Of a stretch of DNA of 64,000 bases, positions 11,655 to 29,520 are shown one piece after another. The position numbers and the translations under genes are program-made. This DNA comes from Enoplosus armatus (Eukaryota; Chordata; Actinopteri; Centrarchiformes; Enoplosidae). Location of the stretch: positions 11,856,373 to 11,920,372 of the forward strand of contig NC_092203.1 in NCBI RefSeq assembly GCF_043641665.1, read 5' to 3'. Position 1 is the stretch's first letter. Every line of letters begins with the position of its first letter. The notes below the pieces were generated by a model. That model saw only the letters and a list, made by a program, of their open reading frames with translations. It had not been told where the DNA came from and made no database searches.

Positions 11655-11712
11655 TTCCTCAAATTCTTTGTATAATTTCCCCCCGAGGATCAATAAAGTA
11701 TATCTGATTCTG
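11655..11712 (+). mobile_element. LINE tail fragment
   Basis: 'ccccgaggatcaataaagta' followed by 'tatctgattctga' is the usual 3' tail of fish L2/Rex-type LINEs. Only the end remains. Confidence 0.55.
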
Positions 11713-12138
11713 AAAATAAAATACATTCAAAACGTTTTCAGTTGACAGTTTTGTCACCCAGCAATCTTTTTCTACATGACATGTTTTTCCAGTTTTTTTA
11801 TGTTGACTCAGTGTTTCAGTTTCAGTGTTTATTCTGTAAAACAAACAGCAGAGAATCAAACTGGAGGAAAAAACACAAAGTGTTGCACAAACGTCTGCTG
11901 TTGAAACTTTAAAAACTGTTTTTAACTTCGAGCAGGCAAAGAAAGCTCCACATTCTTCTTCTAATCCTGCTTTTAGTGTATTTTATGTCAAAGCTCAGAG
12001 TTTCCTGTGTCTGAACTGAGCTTCAGGCTACTAATAAAGTTTGACTCCTCCTCAATCCAAAGGTCCTCCTGCCTGAAAACAAGGAGGTCAGAGGAGAAAC
12101 CGAAGAAACTCAGTGCGACAGACGAGGAGGAAGGAGGG

Positions 12139-14049
12139 ATGGGAGCGCAGGAACAGGAGGAGGACGCGGCTCCTTCGACGGAGAAGAAGCAACAGAAAAC
12201 CTCCAAAGAAGTTTTTTTCTCCGTCCTGCCGGATAGATACGAACCTCTGATCGAAGAGGAGGAGGAGGAGGAGAGAGGGGAGACACCAGAGGAGAGGAGG
12301 AAGAGGAAGGAGGAGAAGAAGAGGAAGAAGAAGAAGAAGTACAAGAAGTACAGGAAGGTAAGAAGAAATGATGACCTTAGACCTGAGGAGGTGTGAGGGA
12401 GACATCTTGTTTTTGTGACTGCAACATGATATGATCCGTTAATCAATGTTCAGTGATAATTAATCATCAATAAATACATGATTAGAATGTCACCATATAT
12501 GAAAATAAAAATAATAAACATAGCAATAGTCAATAAAATAAGAACAATAAGGAAACATAAAGAAAGAAATACATATCTTAGTATTTATAAATGTAAATAA
12601 ACATGAAACATCAAACAGACTATTAAGAAATGAATGGAACTGAAATAAATCTAGAAATAAAATATAAATACAACTGAAACTAATCTATGAATAAACTGTT
12701 AAATACATCAACCCATTACCACGACTGTTATTAATAACAGTAATAATGAAATATTGAGCTCAACTAATACATAATACATGAACACGATGTGTAGACTCAC
12801 ATGCAGAAAGCAGCAGGTGACTGAATTAACATCCTGTAAACAGTATTGAGCTGCAGGCTTCAGTTCGACCGCTCTGCTGTTAAACATTGACTCAGCAGTG
12901 TGAGTTTGACCTTTGACCCCAACACACTTAATCAGCCTGATAGGATGAACACGAACAGAGAGAGGAAGAAGAGGAAGAGGAGGAGGCTGGAACTGAATGA
13001 AAACACAGCAGATGTACAAACATAATGCGGCATGGTGGCGCAGTGGTTAGCACTGACCCTTGCAGCACCTTGCATGGCAGCTCGGTCACCATTGGTGTGT
13101 GAATGGGTGAATGAGACTTAGCTGTAAAGCGCTTTGGGAACCGTGAAGGTTGAAAGGTGCTATATAAGTGAGATCATTTACCATTCATTTATATACGTGT
13201 CTCTCAATAACACAGTGACTATAAGTGCTATATAAGTGAGATCATTTACCATTCATTTATATACAAGTCTCTCAATAACACAGTGACCCATTATGATGAA
13301 ACTTTCTGGACTTTCTATAATAACGGCAGAATTTGAAATGCTGTGTTATTCATTAAGTAATGACAGCTGCATTTAGTTTCATTCATGAAGACCCGATACT
13401 TAATGAGAATGTTTCTGCACCTTCACCACCATGTTCATTTCTAGCTTTTATATATATTAATATTAGAAATACAGAATAATTTCTCAGAAACACGGTTGTT
13501 TGTTTGCAGCTCTGAGAGGTGTGTGCTGTTGTTCCGTTCTAGTTTGTTTAATCTGTAAACACACAGAAAGTCTGCAGCCATGCTAACAACAGCCGCAGTG
13601 GTGCTTTCAGCTAAATGCTAACAGCAGCATGTTAGCATTTAGCAACAGCAGCTGTTGAGGAAACTCAGTGGGTTCAGAAACGAGCGGCTGAGGTGTCGAG
13701 GACTCGGAACACACCTGGACACACCTGGATACTGTTCTTATCATTAACCAGGTTTGTAAACACCATATGCTGAATATGGATTAAACCGGGGTGAGACTCC
13801 AACCTGGGACACTGATTGAAGCGTACTCAGAGTCGCTGCCGTGCTCTGTGGCACCTGAAGGAGCTGAACCTTTCCCTTTGTGTTTATTCCCTCTGTTCTG
13901 TCTGGCAGAACGTCAGGAAGGCGCTGTGCTTCAGCTGGCGCTGTCTGATGGCTGGTCTACAGAGCATGGCCTCTACTTACTCCACACCCCTCTCAGCTAT
14001 GTCCACGGTGGTGACGGAGGTCCACCGATCCAACACCAGCAAAGCATGA
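12139..14049 (+). CDS. c1orf115: C1orf115 (RDD1)-like small protein
   Basis: There are two coding exons, 12139-12357 (73 codons) and 13909-14049 (46 codons plus stop), joined in phase 0 to give 119 residues. The start is the ATG at 12139, the first in the open frame. Family marks seen: the LPDRYEPL motif at residues 30-37, a long Glu-rich then Lys/Arg-rich stretch (about 38-73), and a C-terminal hydrophobic segment beginning NVRKALCFSWR and containing GLQSMASTYSTPL. Human C1orf115 is about 142 residues with the same order of motifs and has been reported to affect drug-induced cell death and drug transport. The C-terminal segment may be a membrane anchor; that is inference. The intron of about 1.55 kb carries a SINE-like element. 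Whether this is the direct orthologue or a fish paralogue is open. Confidence 0.75.
12418..12720. other. AT-rich intron sequence of the C1orf115-like gene
   Basis: An A-rich stretch with many 'aaataaa' motifs and no coding signal. It is intronic if the gene model is right. Confidence 0.5.
13022..13292 (+). mobile_element. SINE-like dispersed repeat with duplicated tail
   Basis: 'gcggcatggtggcgcagtgg' to 'taaagcgctttgggaaccgt' to 'gtgctatataagtgagatca' is a pattern common in fish genomes. The 3' part, about 65 bp, is present twice in tandem (about 13158-13223 and 13224-13289), differing at only two bases in the shared block. Its family is uncertain. Confidence 0.6.
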
Positions 14050-14437
14050 TGGGAAATGGATTATGAGAGGACAGGCCCCTGAGCATAGACCCATGTTACC
14101 TGTTGGCCCCTGGACATGGTGAACATGAAGACGTCAGAGAAGAAGAATGAATGAATGAGTGATTTACAAACAGAAAATCCAACTTTAAGCTATTTTAAAT
14201 GCATAGTCATTGGTCTTCGGTCAGTCTAACGTACACTCTAATGCGTCTGAGTATTGTGTATTCCTAATCTCTATCAACTTTGTGATGTTTACTGCCATTT
14301 TGTGTCTGAAATGCCTATTTTATATGATATGTTTTTAATAATCGGAATGATTTTACTTCCTGGCTTCAGAATGTAGCCAACTCATTTTTTCTGTGTTGTA
14401 AAAACTACAATATTAACATATGTGCTGTATTTTATCA

Positions 14438-14443
14438 AATAAA
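14438..14443 (+). terminator. Poly(A) signal of the C1orf115-like gene
   Basis: AATAAA lies about 390 bases after the stop codon, followed within 25 bases by a TG-rich stretch ('cctgactgtgttgatgtg'). Confidence 0.6.
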
Positions 14444-14599
14444 TTCACTTTGAAGTGTAACCTGACTGTGTTGATGTGCTGAGATGACCAGAAGGTGTCG
14501 CTGTGTCACTGTGCGGAAAATACGCCACTCCTTCATGTCCTTATAAGGAAAAGAAGGCGGGGACAGAACTTGTAGATGAAAGTTCAATCTAAGTGTGGA

Positions 14600-14843
14600 G
14601 CCTCTGCTGTCTGTCTGTCTGTCCGTCTGCCTGTCTGTCTGTCTGTCTGGTCAACAACTCTCCTGGTGACAGCAGCAGCTGTTCAGCCAGAGACAGGCAG
14701 ACCTGAGCGGACTGAGACTTCTGAGGAGCACAGCAACAACATGGGGAGCCCCTGAAAACTCTCAAGACAAACTTTGTTCATTTTTCTTCTTCTGCAGGAA
14801 GTGAAAAGTGAAAATAAAGAAGTAGCTCCAGACCTGAGAGGAA
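14600..14843 (+). other. 5' leader of the SLC22-like gene
   Basis: A (TGTC)n run at 14609-14650 is followed by unique sequence. A polypyrimidine-CAG acceptor at about 14790-14799 suggests an upstream non-coding exon and a leader that resumes about 45 bases before the ATG at 14844. No TATA box or other core element is claimed. Confidence 0.4.
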
Positions 14844-16856
14844 ATGTCTCCGCTGCAGCTGTCCGTCTACTGGCGTCTCTCTCTCGTCTTCTTCTTCACC
14901 TCTTTCCTCTTCTTTCTCGACATTTTCACGGCCGCCGTCGTCGCGGCCTCTTGTCACCATGGCAACGGCACCGGCGCGGACACTTCGCCCGGAACGTTGC
15001 CACCGACCGCGGAGAACAACCAATCACGGCCCGGGGAAGGTTCAGAGAGCGAAGCCGATTGGAGGACGGAGAGCGGGAACCGAGACGTGAGTGACGGACA
15101 CTTTGAAGAGTTTGTCCATGATGTTCCTGTAAAAAGTGAAAGCAGACAGAGTCTTCATGCTGTCAACAAGACGTTACACAACAGATAACTGCGGTTAGAT
15201 ACGTGTTAATGTGCAACGTGACGCTGTTAATGTTAACTGACTGTCAACACTGTTAGCCATCTTACCCAAAGTCACGTGACAAGATGGATAATATGTCTGC
15301 GCATGCAGTCCAGGACGTGTTAGCCTAGCTTAGCACAAAGATTGGAAGCAGGGGGAAAGTGCGAGCCTGGCTCAATCGAAGAAGACAGATTAGCATGTGG
15401 TTCCTACGCAGCCCCACAGTCACTGTGTGTCCACTGGTTTGTGTGACAAAGTGTCACAGTGAATTCTTTTATTTATTGTCGACACATTAAGTATTTTACA
15501 CACAGAAACGGGGTCAGATGGTATTCCAGTACTGGTCCCTAAATGAAGCTGTCTGCTGTGTGGTCTGGTGGGTGTACCTGGTATACAGGAGGTGAGGTCG
15601 ATGGGGGCCCAGTGGACATGCACATGCACACAGTCTTTAGTAATTTATTTTTGTGCGTTTGTGTGTGTGCGTCAGTCAGTGTGTGGTTGGACAGACTGGT
15701 TGTCCTACGGTCAGACCTTCTACATGGTCGGTCTGCTGCTGGGATCTCTGGTTGGAGGAGCCATATCTGACCGGTACAACACAAACACACATAACACACA
15801 AAGTCCTGCAGCTTTAGCCCCTTGATGTGCTTCTACACTGCTGGTCTCTGTGGTGGTGTGTTTGTGCAGGTACGGGAAGCGTCCGGTGCTGCTGGTGTGT
15901 GTGTGCGTGCACGCTGTGTGCGGCCTCGTGCCCGCCGTCCTTCCTCAGGCGCTCCTCTTCCTGGCTGTTCGCTGCCTGACGGGCGTCTGCTGCTGCTGCA
16001 TCAACATCTGCTCCTTCAGTCTGGGTAACCACAACAACACAGACTCCTTCCTTCCTTCTCTCCCTGTTAGTGAGTCGTGGTTGACTGGCTGTCCGGTGAG
16101 TTTTATTGGACCACGCTGGGACACACTCGCACACATGGCTGACAAACAGCACGTGTCCCAGATAAAGTCATGCTGACCGGGCCGAGTGCTAATGAAGCAA
16201 GGCAGCTTCCAGCAGCTTCCTGACCTCTGAGCGCCGCGGAGCTCTGGTTGGAGGAGACATTTGTGGACAGACTGGAGGCCTCTTTGGGGGCAGCAGGTTC
16301 ATTACAGCCCACTACATCCTGATGATTCGAGACCTTTAACAGCACCAGTTTGTCCTGAGGGGGGCGCTACAGGAAAGTCTAATGGGTTCATCCTCTGGGG
16401 AGCAGGAATGTGGTCAATAGGGGGCTTCATAGGTCCACTTGGTCCCTAGTATCTAAAACCTGACCCAGGACCCCAGTCGGACCAGGTCCAAATTAGATTG
16501 ACTGATTTCACTCGCAAGACGTCAAACATGTCTGACATCAGACAGTAATATGTGACAACCAGGTCTGGTTGGGTCCTGTAGTGTTGCTGCCGGTCTCAGG
16601 TCTGTGCGTTTTAGTAGCTGAGTGGACTCTCTTTTTGATGACATGGTGCATCATCATCATCATCATGATCCCAGGAGGAAGATGAGTCTTGAGCAGGAGA
16701 AACGACACATGCTGCTGCTCTGCAGGTTCTGTTCAGGTCCACTGCGTCTTGGATCAGGTTTTATTGTCCTCAGGTTTATTCAGATTGGGTCTCTTGTTTG
16801 TTCTCCAGGCCACGCCCCCTTACACCTGTGATTCTGGAGCAACAGATCACCTGACC

Positions 16857-16887
<31 letters not shown>

Positions 16888-19817
16888 GAGCACACCGGAG
16901 GTCAAACCCTCTGATTCATATTTGTACGCGTCCCCACACACATCAGTATGACGTCACCGTCTGTATTGACTTCAGTATGGTGCTGCGTTCAGTGACAACA
17001 TCAGGACCAACTGACGACTGGAGTCTGACTGAAACATCATCACTGACACAGAAACACCCTCGTCAGGTTTATTAAACTCTCAAATGTTTGGACCCTTTAA
17101 GACACGTCGGCTTCAACGATGTTTAAGACCGTTTGTGTTTGTGTTGCAGCAGTGGAGTGGACCCCCCCCTCCGCTCGGCTCTGGCCGCCGGCCTTCCTGC
17201 CGTTCTGCTTCAGTCTGGGGACGATGGGGGGAGCTCCGCTGGCGTGGCTCAGCCCCACCTGGAGACAGCTGCACCTGTCGCTGGCTCTGCCTCAGCTCGT
17301 CTGTCTGCCGCTCTACTTGTAGGTGCACACGCCCTTCTACCTGTCCCGAAAAGGTGTCGAGCCAGCTAACCGCTAACGGCTTCGAGGTGTTTTTCTTTCT
17401 GTCTTTCAAGTTCGATCCCAGAGTCTCCCAGCTGGCTGCTGTTGAAAAGGAGGACGGATGTTCTGGACCGTTACTGTAGCAACAGCCCTGCAGATAAGCA
17501 GTGTCTGGACCTGGTAAACACACAAACACTGTTTCAGTTAAAGTCTGTGATATACGTCTTCAGTAGGAACCAATGGGCTGTGAGCTGAGAGCCACAGACA
17601 GGAAGTGAGACAGGACTGAGAGACGGACTGACAGGTTGCTGGTTTCAGTCTTTTTATGGGATTGGTTGACAATAAGAAAATGTTAAAATATTCTGTTTAT
17701 ATTCTGGGTTTGAATGTGTGTGTGTGTGTAGCTGTTGGACTCGGCCTGGTCTGACCTGCAGAAAGCCACCGAGGCTCAGAATGAGCAGCCTCCTGGAGGC
17801 CACGCCCCCAGTGACATCATCCACCTCAGACACCCGACGGTCCTGCTGCGGCTGTTTATCATGAGCTACCTGAGGTACCACGGCAACAGCCTGCGCCGTG
17901 TTTCAACAGGTAAATGAAAAGAAAACGAGACGACTCCAGATGTGTAACCTGTCTGTCCTCCTGTCTCGCAGCGCCGCGTCAGCAATGACGTACTTCGGCA
18001 TCTCTATGAACATCGGCTCGTTTGGTGTCGGCGTCTACTCCGCCCAGTTCTTCTCCGGCCTATCAGAAGCTCCCTGTCTGCTCGTCCCACTGGCTCGCCT
18101 GGGACGCCGGCCAATCAGCATGCTCGCTCTGTTCCTGAGCGGAGTGGCCTGCTTCCTGTCGTTACTGCTGTCCAGATACAACGGTGAAACATCTGAGCTT
18201 CTGAGCGACCAGCAGAGTCATGATACTCTATATGTTACGTAGCGTTGTTGTACTGTAGTAGCTAGTTTAATTGTAGTTATGCTAATAACATTAACTTCAG
18301 GCTAATGTTTTTAAATGTTTTGATAACATTAGCATGCAAAAAACATGTCGCAAATGTTTGTATTAATATAACATTAACATGCTAAAGTATTGACTACGGG
18401 CTAATGTTTGTATTAATGTAGCATTAACATGGCAAAAATATGAACTACAAGCTAATGTTTTAAGAACACTAGCTTGCTAGAAACGTGAACCACGAGGTTT
18501 CAGGGCGTACAGTTGTGTATCGTCAGCATAAAGTTTCTACTCGTGCTTTAGTCTAATGTTTATAAACATGATTATAATATTAGCATTAGCACATTAATCC
18601 ACTCCTGGTAATGGATGTTCTGTCTGCCCACAAAGCTCTGGACTGGACCCTACTGATCTGTAATCAGGTCATTTATCGTGTGTGCAGGTGAGCCGGTGCT
18701 GGTGATGAGTCTGGCTCTGCTGGGGAAACTCTGCATCCTGGCTGCCATCTTCATCTCCGTCCTGTACAGCATTGAGCTGTTCCCCACGGTGGTCAGGTAC
18801 AAGCTAACACACACTCACAGGTTTACCAGCTTAGATATGATGTTAACCACGTCTTTGTCGTCCAGACAGCGCTGTGTGTCCCTGGTCAACTTGTTTTTTC
18901 GGCTCGGCTGTCTGGTCAACTCCCTCGTCCCCTCCAATCCAAACGGAGCGATCTCATTGGCTGCCATGGTTGTGTACAGCAGTGGACCAATCGTAGGCTG
19001 CGGCCTGTGCCTGCTGCTGCCGGAGACCAGCGGCGTCCCACTTCCTGATTCGGTGGAGGACTGTGACAGGCAGCCTCAGCCCCGCCCACCCAGCATGGGC
19101 GCCCTCTGCAGGACATGGTGAGGCCTTTATTAGAGGCATTATCCCATATATATTTATATATATCGATATATATATATAGATATATATTTCAGCTTTTAGT
19201 AGGAAGCTTCCCTGTGTTACTTTGCTCTTGTTTCAATTCAGCATAATGTTTCCACAGCACTAATTCACCAGTGCAACAACAGAGTCATGTTAATATTTAA
19301 AGAGTATGAAGCAACTAAATGGAGCTTTTCAGTCAACATCGTCTCCTGTGAATTACTTTTATATTCATATATATGAAGTTACCAGAGGTAGATAGTTACA
19401 GGTTTCTTTCAAGGACGGTTGTAACTATCAATCACAATGCTCTTCTGTTTCTTTAACATATCAAAGTAAAGTTCAAAGGTTTCTCTCTGAGGCTTCAACC
19501 TACAAACTCAAAACTATTGTGCAAGAACACGCAGCTACTGATCAAACTGCTCAAGTTAGTTTTGCCAGATTTTCAGTCACGTTTTTTAACACTGAACCAG
19601 AAAGTCACAAATTCAGGAACTAAAGATCAACTACTGAACATTTAATATCTTTGCAAGAAAGGAAATAAGTGACACAACACACACATTAACAGCTGCAAAG
19701 TGAATCATTGTGTTGATTTATGGTGTGTGTGTTTTCAGGAAGCTGGTGAGCAGCCAAACCAAGAAAACAGAGATCCTCCCTGCAGAGAAAGACGACACAC
19801 ACACAGGACTGATATGA
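14844..19817 (+). CDS. SLC22-family (organic ion transporter-like) membrane protein
   Basis: Ten coding exons: 14844-15086, 15676-15773, 15870-16024, 17150-17318, 17411-17513, 17732-17874, 17972-18183, 18688-18796, 18866-19117 and 19739-19817. All phases close to give 520 residues, a normal SLC22 length with the usual exon pattern. TM1 covers about residues 10-33. An extracellular loop of about 50 residues follows, shorter than usual, with N-glycosylation sites (NGT, NQS). Then come CGWTDW (84-89) and TM2. The major-facilitator loop motif SDRYGKRP spans about 112-119 and the SLC22 motif IPESPSWLL about 224-232. The last six TM segments lie in the exons after 17732, including GISMNIGSFG. SLC22 proteins carry organic ions across the plasma membrane, but some members (A17, A23, A31) are orphans, and this one seems closest in style to those. 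The substrate cannot be told from sequence. It is convergent with sh3yl1. Confidence 0.85.
15300..15400 (+). repeat. Dispersed 'ttagcctagcttagcacaaa' repeat, copy 1
   Basis: It shares 'aggacgtgtt(t)agcctagcttagcacaaa' and 'gcaggggga' with a second copy at about 40020-40100. I recognise it as a common percomorph repeat. It lies in the first intron of the SLC22 gene. Confidence 0.6.
16025..17149 (+). other. Third intron of the SLC22 gene
   Basis: No exon fits between the phase-1 donor at 16025 and the acceptor at 17149. An (ATT)n run lies at 16860-16887 and a (CAT)n run at about 16647-16667. The rest is unique. Confidence 0.6.
19118..19738 (+). other. Last intron of the SLC22 gene
   Basis: It contains an AT-rich (TATA)n patch at 19145-19190 and otherwise unique sequence. 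The donor overlaps an in-frame TGA, so reading through it would end the protein 26 residues early. Confidence 0.6.
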
Positions 19818-20024
19818 ACACACACACACAGTCTGAGTCTTAGTTTGTTTGAACTTTAATGAACAGCTTTAGGTCTTCTTTGTGTTTAGTTCTGATTTTA
19901 AATTAAAGACTAAAAACCTGAAGGAGCTCGAGGCGATCAGTCCGAGACCTGATGTGTCTTATATTCTCTTGTTGTTGTTGTTGTTGTTGTTGTTGTCACT
20001 TTGTTCTGTTTTCATCACTGTGAA

Positions 20025-20030
20025 AATAAA
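20025..20030 (+). terminator. Poly(A) signal of the SLC22 gene
   Basis: AATAAA lies about 210 bases past the stop, after a (TTG)n run at 19970-19995. Confidence 0.6.
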
Positions 20031-20069
20031 CTGAACTGAACCAGTTCTCCTCCTGGTCATCATTGGTCA

Positions 20070-20545
20070 GAGTTCAAGTATTCATATACTATACTTAGTA
20101 ATACCACAAAGTAAACATACTTCATTACAAGTAAAAGTCTACTGAAGTCAAAGTGTAAATATTATGACTACAGCCATGCTAGCAGCTCAGCTGAGCTAAA
20201 TGCTAACATTAGCATGCTAACATTTGCTAATTAGACACAAAGTACAGTTGAGATATTTCAGTCTAAACCACAGATGTCAACCTGCTGGTGGCGCTAGAGG
20301 GACCATCAGAGGATTCATCCGGAATTATTGGTCCTGGTGAAGTTATTGGAGGGAGTGTTTACTTCAGAGTCGTCTCTTTTTAGGTTTTGAACAGTAAAAT
20401 CTTAATCTGAAAAGTAACTTAAGCTCTCAGATAAATGTAGTCGAGTAAAAAGTACAGTATTTGACATGTGTTAAGTAGCAAAGTATAAATACCTCAAACT
20501 GTTCTCAAGTACTGTTCTTGAGTAAAGTCTGAAACACATTACTGT
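20070..20545. repeat. Percomorph 'agtactt' dispersed repeat, interrupted
   Basis: Both ends ('agttcaagtattcatatact' and 'actgttcttgagtaaagtct') match the element repeated at 30630-30790, 32940-33105, 40850-41135 and 47745-47830. A TTAGCATG patch lies inside. Confidence 0.5.
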
Positions 20546-20549
20546 GTTT

Positions 20550-21870
20550 TTGGTTCTGGGAAAATATGAATACAAGTAATTTAATGTGTATTTAAAGCTT
20601 TTTAGAGCAGTTTTTACTGTAAATCTGAATGAGAAAAAAATAGTTTTCAATTCAATTACATAAATGCATAAAGATGCAACATGTCAGTCATTTAATTCCT
20701 GCAGTTGCAGCGCTCTCTGCAGGACAAATAAGGAACTGCAGCCTTTAAAATCATAAAACCAGGTGAAAGTATCACATATACGTGTCTAACACACTTTATT
20801 TCATTATTTTACAGATTTAAATGTTTATCACATAGAGGTGACACCTGGAAACCGCTTTGAATAGAAAAACCCACTTTAGGTTTGGTCTGGTTCAAGTGTC
20901 GACAAAAATGATCAGAAATACAAGCAAAGCTTTTAGAAATTAGATTTATTTCAATTTCAATGTAAAACACCACATGATTATTTTAATCAACCTAACAGAA
21001 TAGACCTGCTATCATCTTAAAAAACTATAAAACAGATACAATAATTCACTCCAAATACATCCTGTGGGGAAAGTAACAGATCCCAGAAGCTTTTAAATAC
21101 TGTTTGATACGAACACAGTGAAGAAAACTCAAATCTCTGTCTGGAAGTTTTGCCTCTAAAACTCAGTTTGAAAAGTGCTTTTATTTTAAAGTATTTTAGT
21201 GAAAATGAAAAACTTTTTATTTGGCATAAAACGAACATTTGTATTTTCTCATATTTCCTTTTGTTTTATTTTGGGTAAAAGGTTGTAGTTACCTGACCGT
21301 CACCATCACCTCCACAATAACCAGTTAAATAAACACAAACAAACAAACATCACCATCTAAACAAAGTGCCAAGGCGTCAGCTGGTGTCGAGATGTCCGAT
21401 GCTCCAAAGTTCCCTGAACTCAACACTGAACACGTGCCGAAAATATTAATTAATTATTTTTGAACCAGGTAAAGTTTCAAATTCATTTGTTGGCAGCTCG
21501 AGTGTGAAAGAAAAGTTTGGAATATTAACTATATAAACTTTTACGAGCCTGACTGAAGTTTTTTTAAAAGTTTTTCTCATCTTTTATTTTTCTCATTTAA
21601 TTCCTAAAACATGAAAAATCTTTTCTCCCATTGTTACTAAATCACAACTTGTCTTTGTCTTGAGTTTTCTCAAACAAACCTGGTTAATGTTTTATTCTAC
21701 AGGTCTGTAATTTTGTAATTATTTCTAAGAAGTTTCATGGAAAGAACAATGTAGTTTGGTACAAATTAAAAGGGAAAAGTACATTTTTAATTCATTCATT
21801 TTAATTTAAAAAAGTTTGTGCCAACCTACAAAGTTATTCAAACTTTCTAGAAAATTAGTAGGAAATTCCA
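20550..21870 (-). other. Probable sh3yl1 3' UTR and convergent intergenic region
   Basis: AT-rich and without a coding frame. Reverse-strand AATAAA signals occur near 20795 and 20947, so part of this is likely sh3yl1 3' untranslated sequence. No other feature is seen. Confidence 0.4.
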
Positions 21871-21874
21871 GATA

Positions 21875-22165
21875 TGTGGGGCTGCAACTAATGATTATTT
21901 TCACTACTGACTGCTGTTTATTTTCTTGACTAATCGATTATTTTTTGTCTATAAAACATCAGAAAACAGCGAGAAATGTCCATCCGAGTATCCCAGAGGG
22001 CAAGATAATGTCATCATGTGATTATTTACTATCATGAAGACCAAGAAAAGCAGCAAATTCTCACATTTGAGAACTTTAAACTATCAAATGTAATTAAACA
22101 GTTTATCAACTCTCAAAATAGTTGCAGATTTGTTCAAATGACTAATAAATTACTGTTTAGTGCTT
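21875..22165 (+). mobile_element. Percomorph MITE, 'gggctgcaactaa' family
   Basis: It starts 'ggggctgcaactaatgatta', contains 'ttgactaatcgattattttt', 'catcagaaaacagcgagaaa' and 'agaaaagcagcaaattctca', and ends near 'aatagttgcagatttgttca'. I recognise this as one of the commonest MITE-like repeats of percomorph fish. A scrap of the same family seems to lie at 47640-47685. Confidence 0.7.
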
Positions 22166-22211
22166 CCAAACCCTGCAATGTTTGGTGACTTGACCCTTCC
22201 TGCTTGTTGCG

Positions 22212-28333
<6,122 letters not shown>

Positions 28334-29370
28334 CTGCAAACACACACCAATGATCTGCTTCATTAAGACACCAACAGCTGTTTTTACTTTCCAGCCACAC
28401 GTAAAACTAAAACTTTGTCAGCATTCGCGGCACAAAGCGAGGAGTCTCGGCACTCGTCAATGAGCTCTTTGTTGACTTGAATCTTATCTTATCTCGTCTC
28501 CGTCTGTGCCAAAAGAAGCTGAGCTAACTCATGAGAAAGCTCCGATTGTGAGGCTTTTTATTGGTAGACCAGACAGACCTGAACTGGGAGCCGATTGTGT
28601 TTAAAAAAGCTGAATGACATTGAGCAAACATTCAGTCTATAAAACGTCCATCCCGGCGAGGAGACGACGGACTGAAAGAGTTCAGCTTTACGTTGGATTT
28701 GTCTTGTTCGTGTGAGAGTTGGCGTCATGACCGCGGCCTCTGGATGCCGTTTGTCATGCGTTAGGAATGTGCTGCTGCAGCAGGAGGCATGTTGGCAGTC
28801 TGGTCTCTGCTGCTCTCGCAGCAGAAACAGGAAGTACAGGAGCGGAGCACGGGTTCCAAACCAGAGCAGAACACCTCCTTTAAAAGAGGCTCTGCTTTCT
28901 CTCCAGTTGGTTTGTTAGTTAGAGACTCTAGTGATGTAGTGGAGACCAGTAGGGATCTTCTACTGGCTTTCTAGTCACCGATGACGTGTTCTAGCGGTCT
29001 CTGAAGATGTTCAGGTTGTACCAGCCGTCTACCTGTCGAACCGGAAACCCGGGAGAGACAGACAGAGAGACAGAGAGACAGAGAGACAGACAGCAGAACT
29101 CTTCAGCTCCTCCAGTTTTAATAAACTTACTTTTCTTTCTTTCTCTCCTTGTCCTCCGGTTGTTTACCTGCGGACAGGTGAGCTGCGCGAGGCTCTGTCT
29201 TCACTTCACTTCCGCCTCACCTGATTCTCTTGACAGTCCCGCGCGCTGCCGGAAACCACTGGCACGTCACGTAAAAAGAAATAAATCAGATAAACGGAGC
29301 CCACCTGGGCAGGTAAAAGCAGGTGGGAGGAGTTAATTGATGACCTTCAGCGACGTCACACAGAATGAAT
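28334..29370 (-). other. sh3yl1 first-intron region
   Basis: The first exon should lie in or just beyond this stretch, but no donor preceded by a plausible start could be chosen. A short (GACA)-like run lies at 29056-29092. No other gene is seen. Confidence 0.4.
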
Positions 29371-29520
29371 TAATGGACTGAGTGGTGTTGTCAGGGAGAC
29401 GGGCGCCGCGCGGACAGCTCCGACAAAAGGGGTGTTGAACAGCTGGGCGCGTTCCCGGCCTGGCTGCGCGCGTGACTGAGCACTTCCCGCCCCTGAGTTC
29501 AGTCTGTCAGGCAGGTCGGT
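29370..29520 (-). promoter_or_regulatory. sh3yl1: GC- and CpG-rich block, probable sh3yl1 promoter
   Basis: CpG-dense sequence ('gggcgccgcgcggac', 'gggcgcgttcccgg', 'ggctgcgcgcgtgac') stands out from its AT-rich surroundings and lies about 1.1 kb upstream of the first coding exon found. The promoter role is inferred from position and composition only. Confidence 0.5.

Noticed and set aside
12088..12446. Antisense frames of 105 and 152 codons over the C1orf115-like exon
   Set aside because: They are mirror frames of the Glu/Lys-rich coding exon with no homology or splice support.
18866..19123. SLC22 stop at the in-frame TGA (19118 region) as the real end
   Set aside because: A good donor (ACATG/gtgagg) overlaps it, and a phase-matched final exon at 19739-19817 exists. 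The short form remains possible as an isoform.
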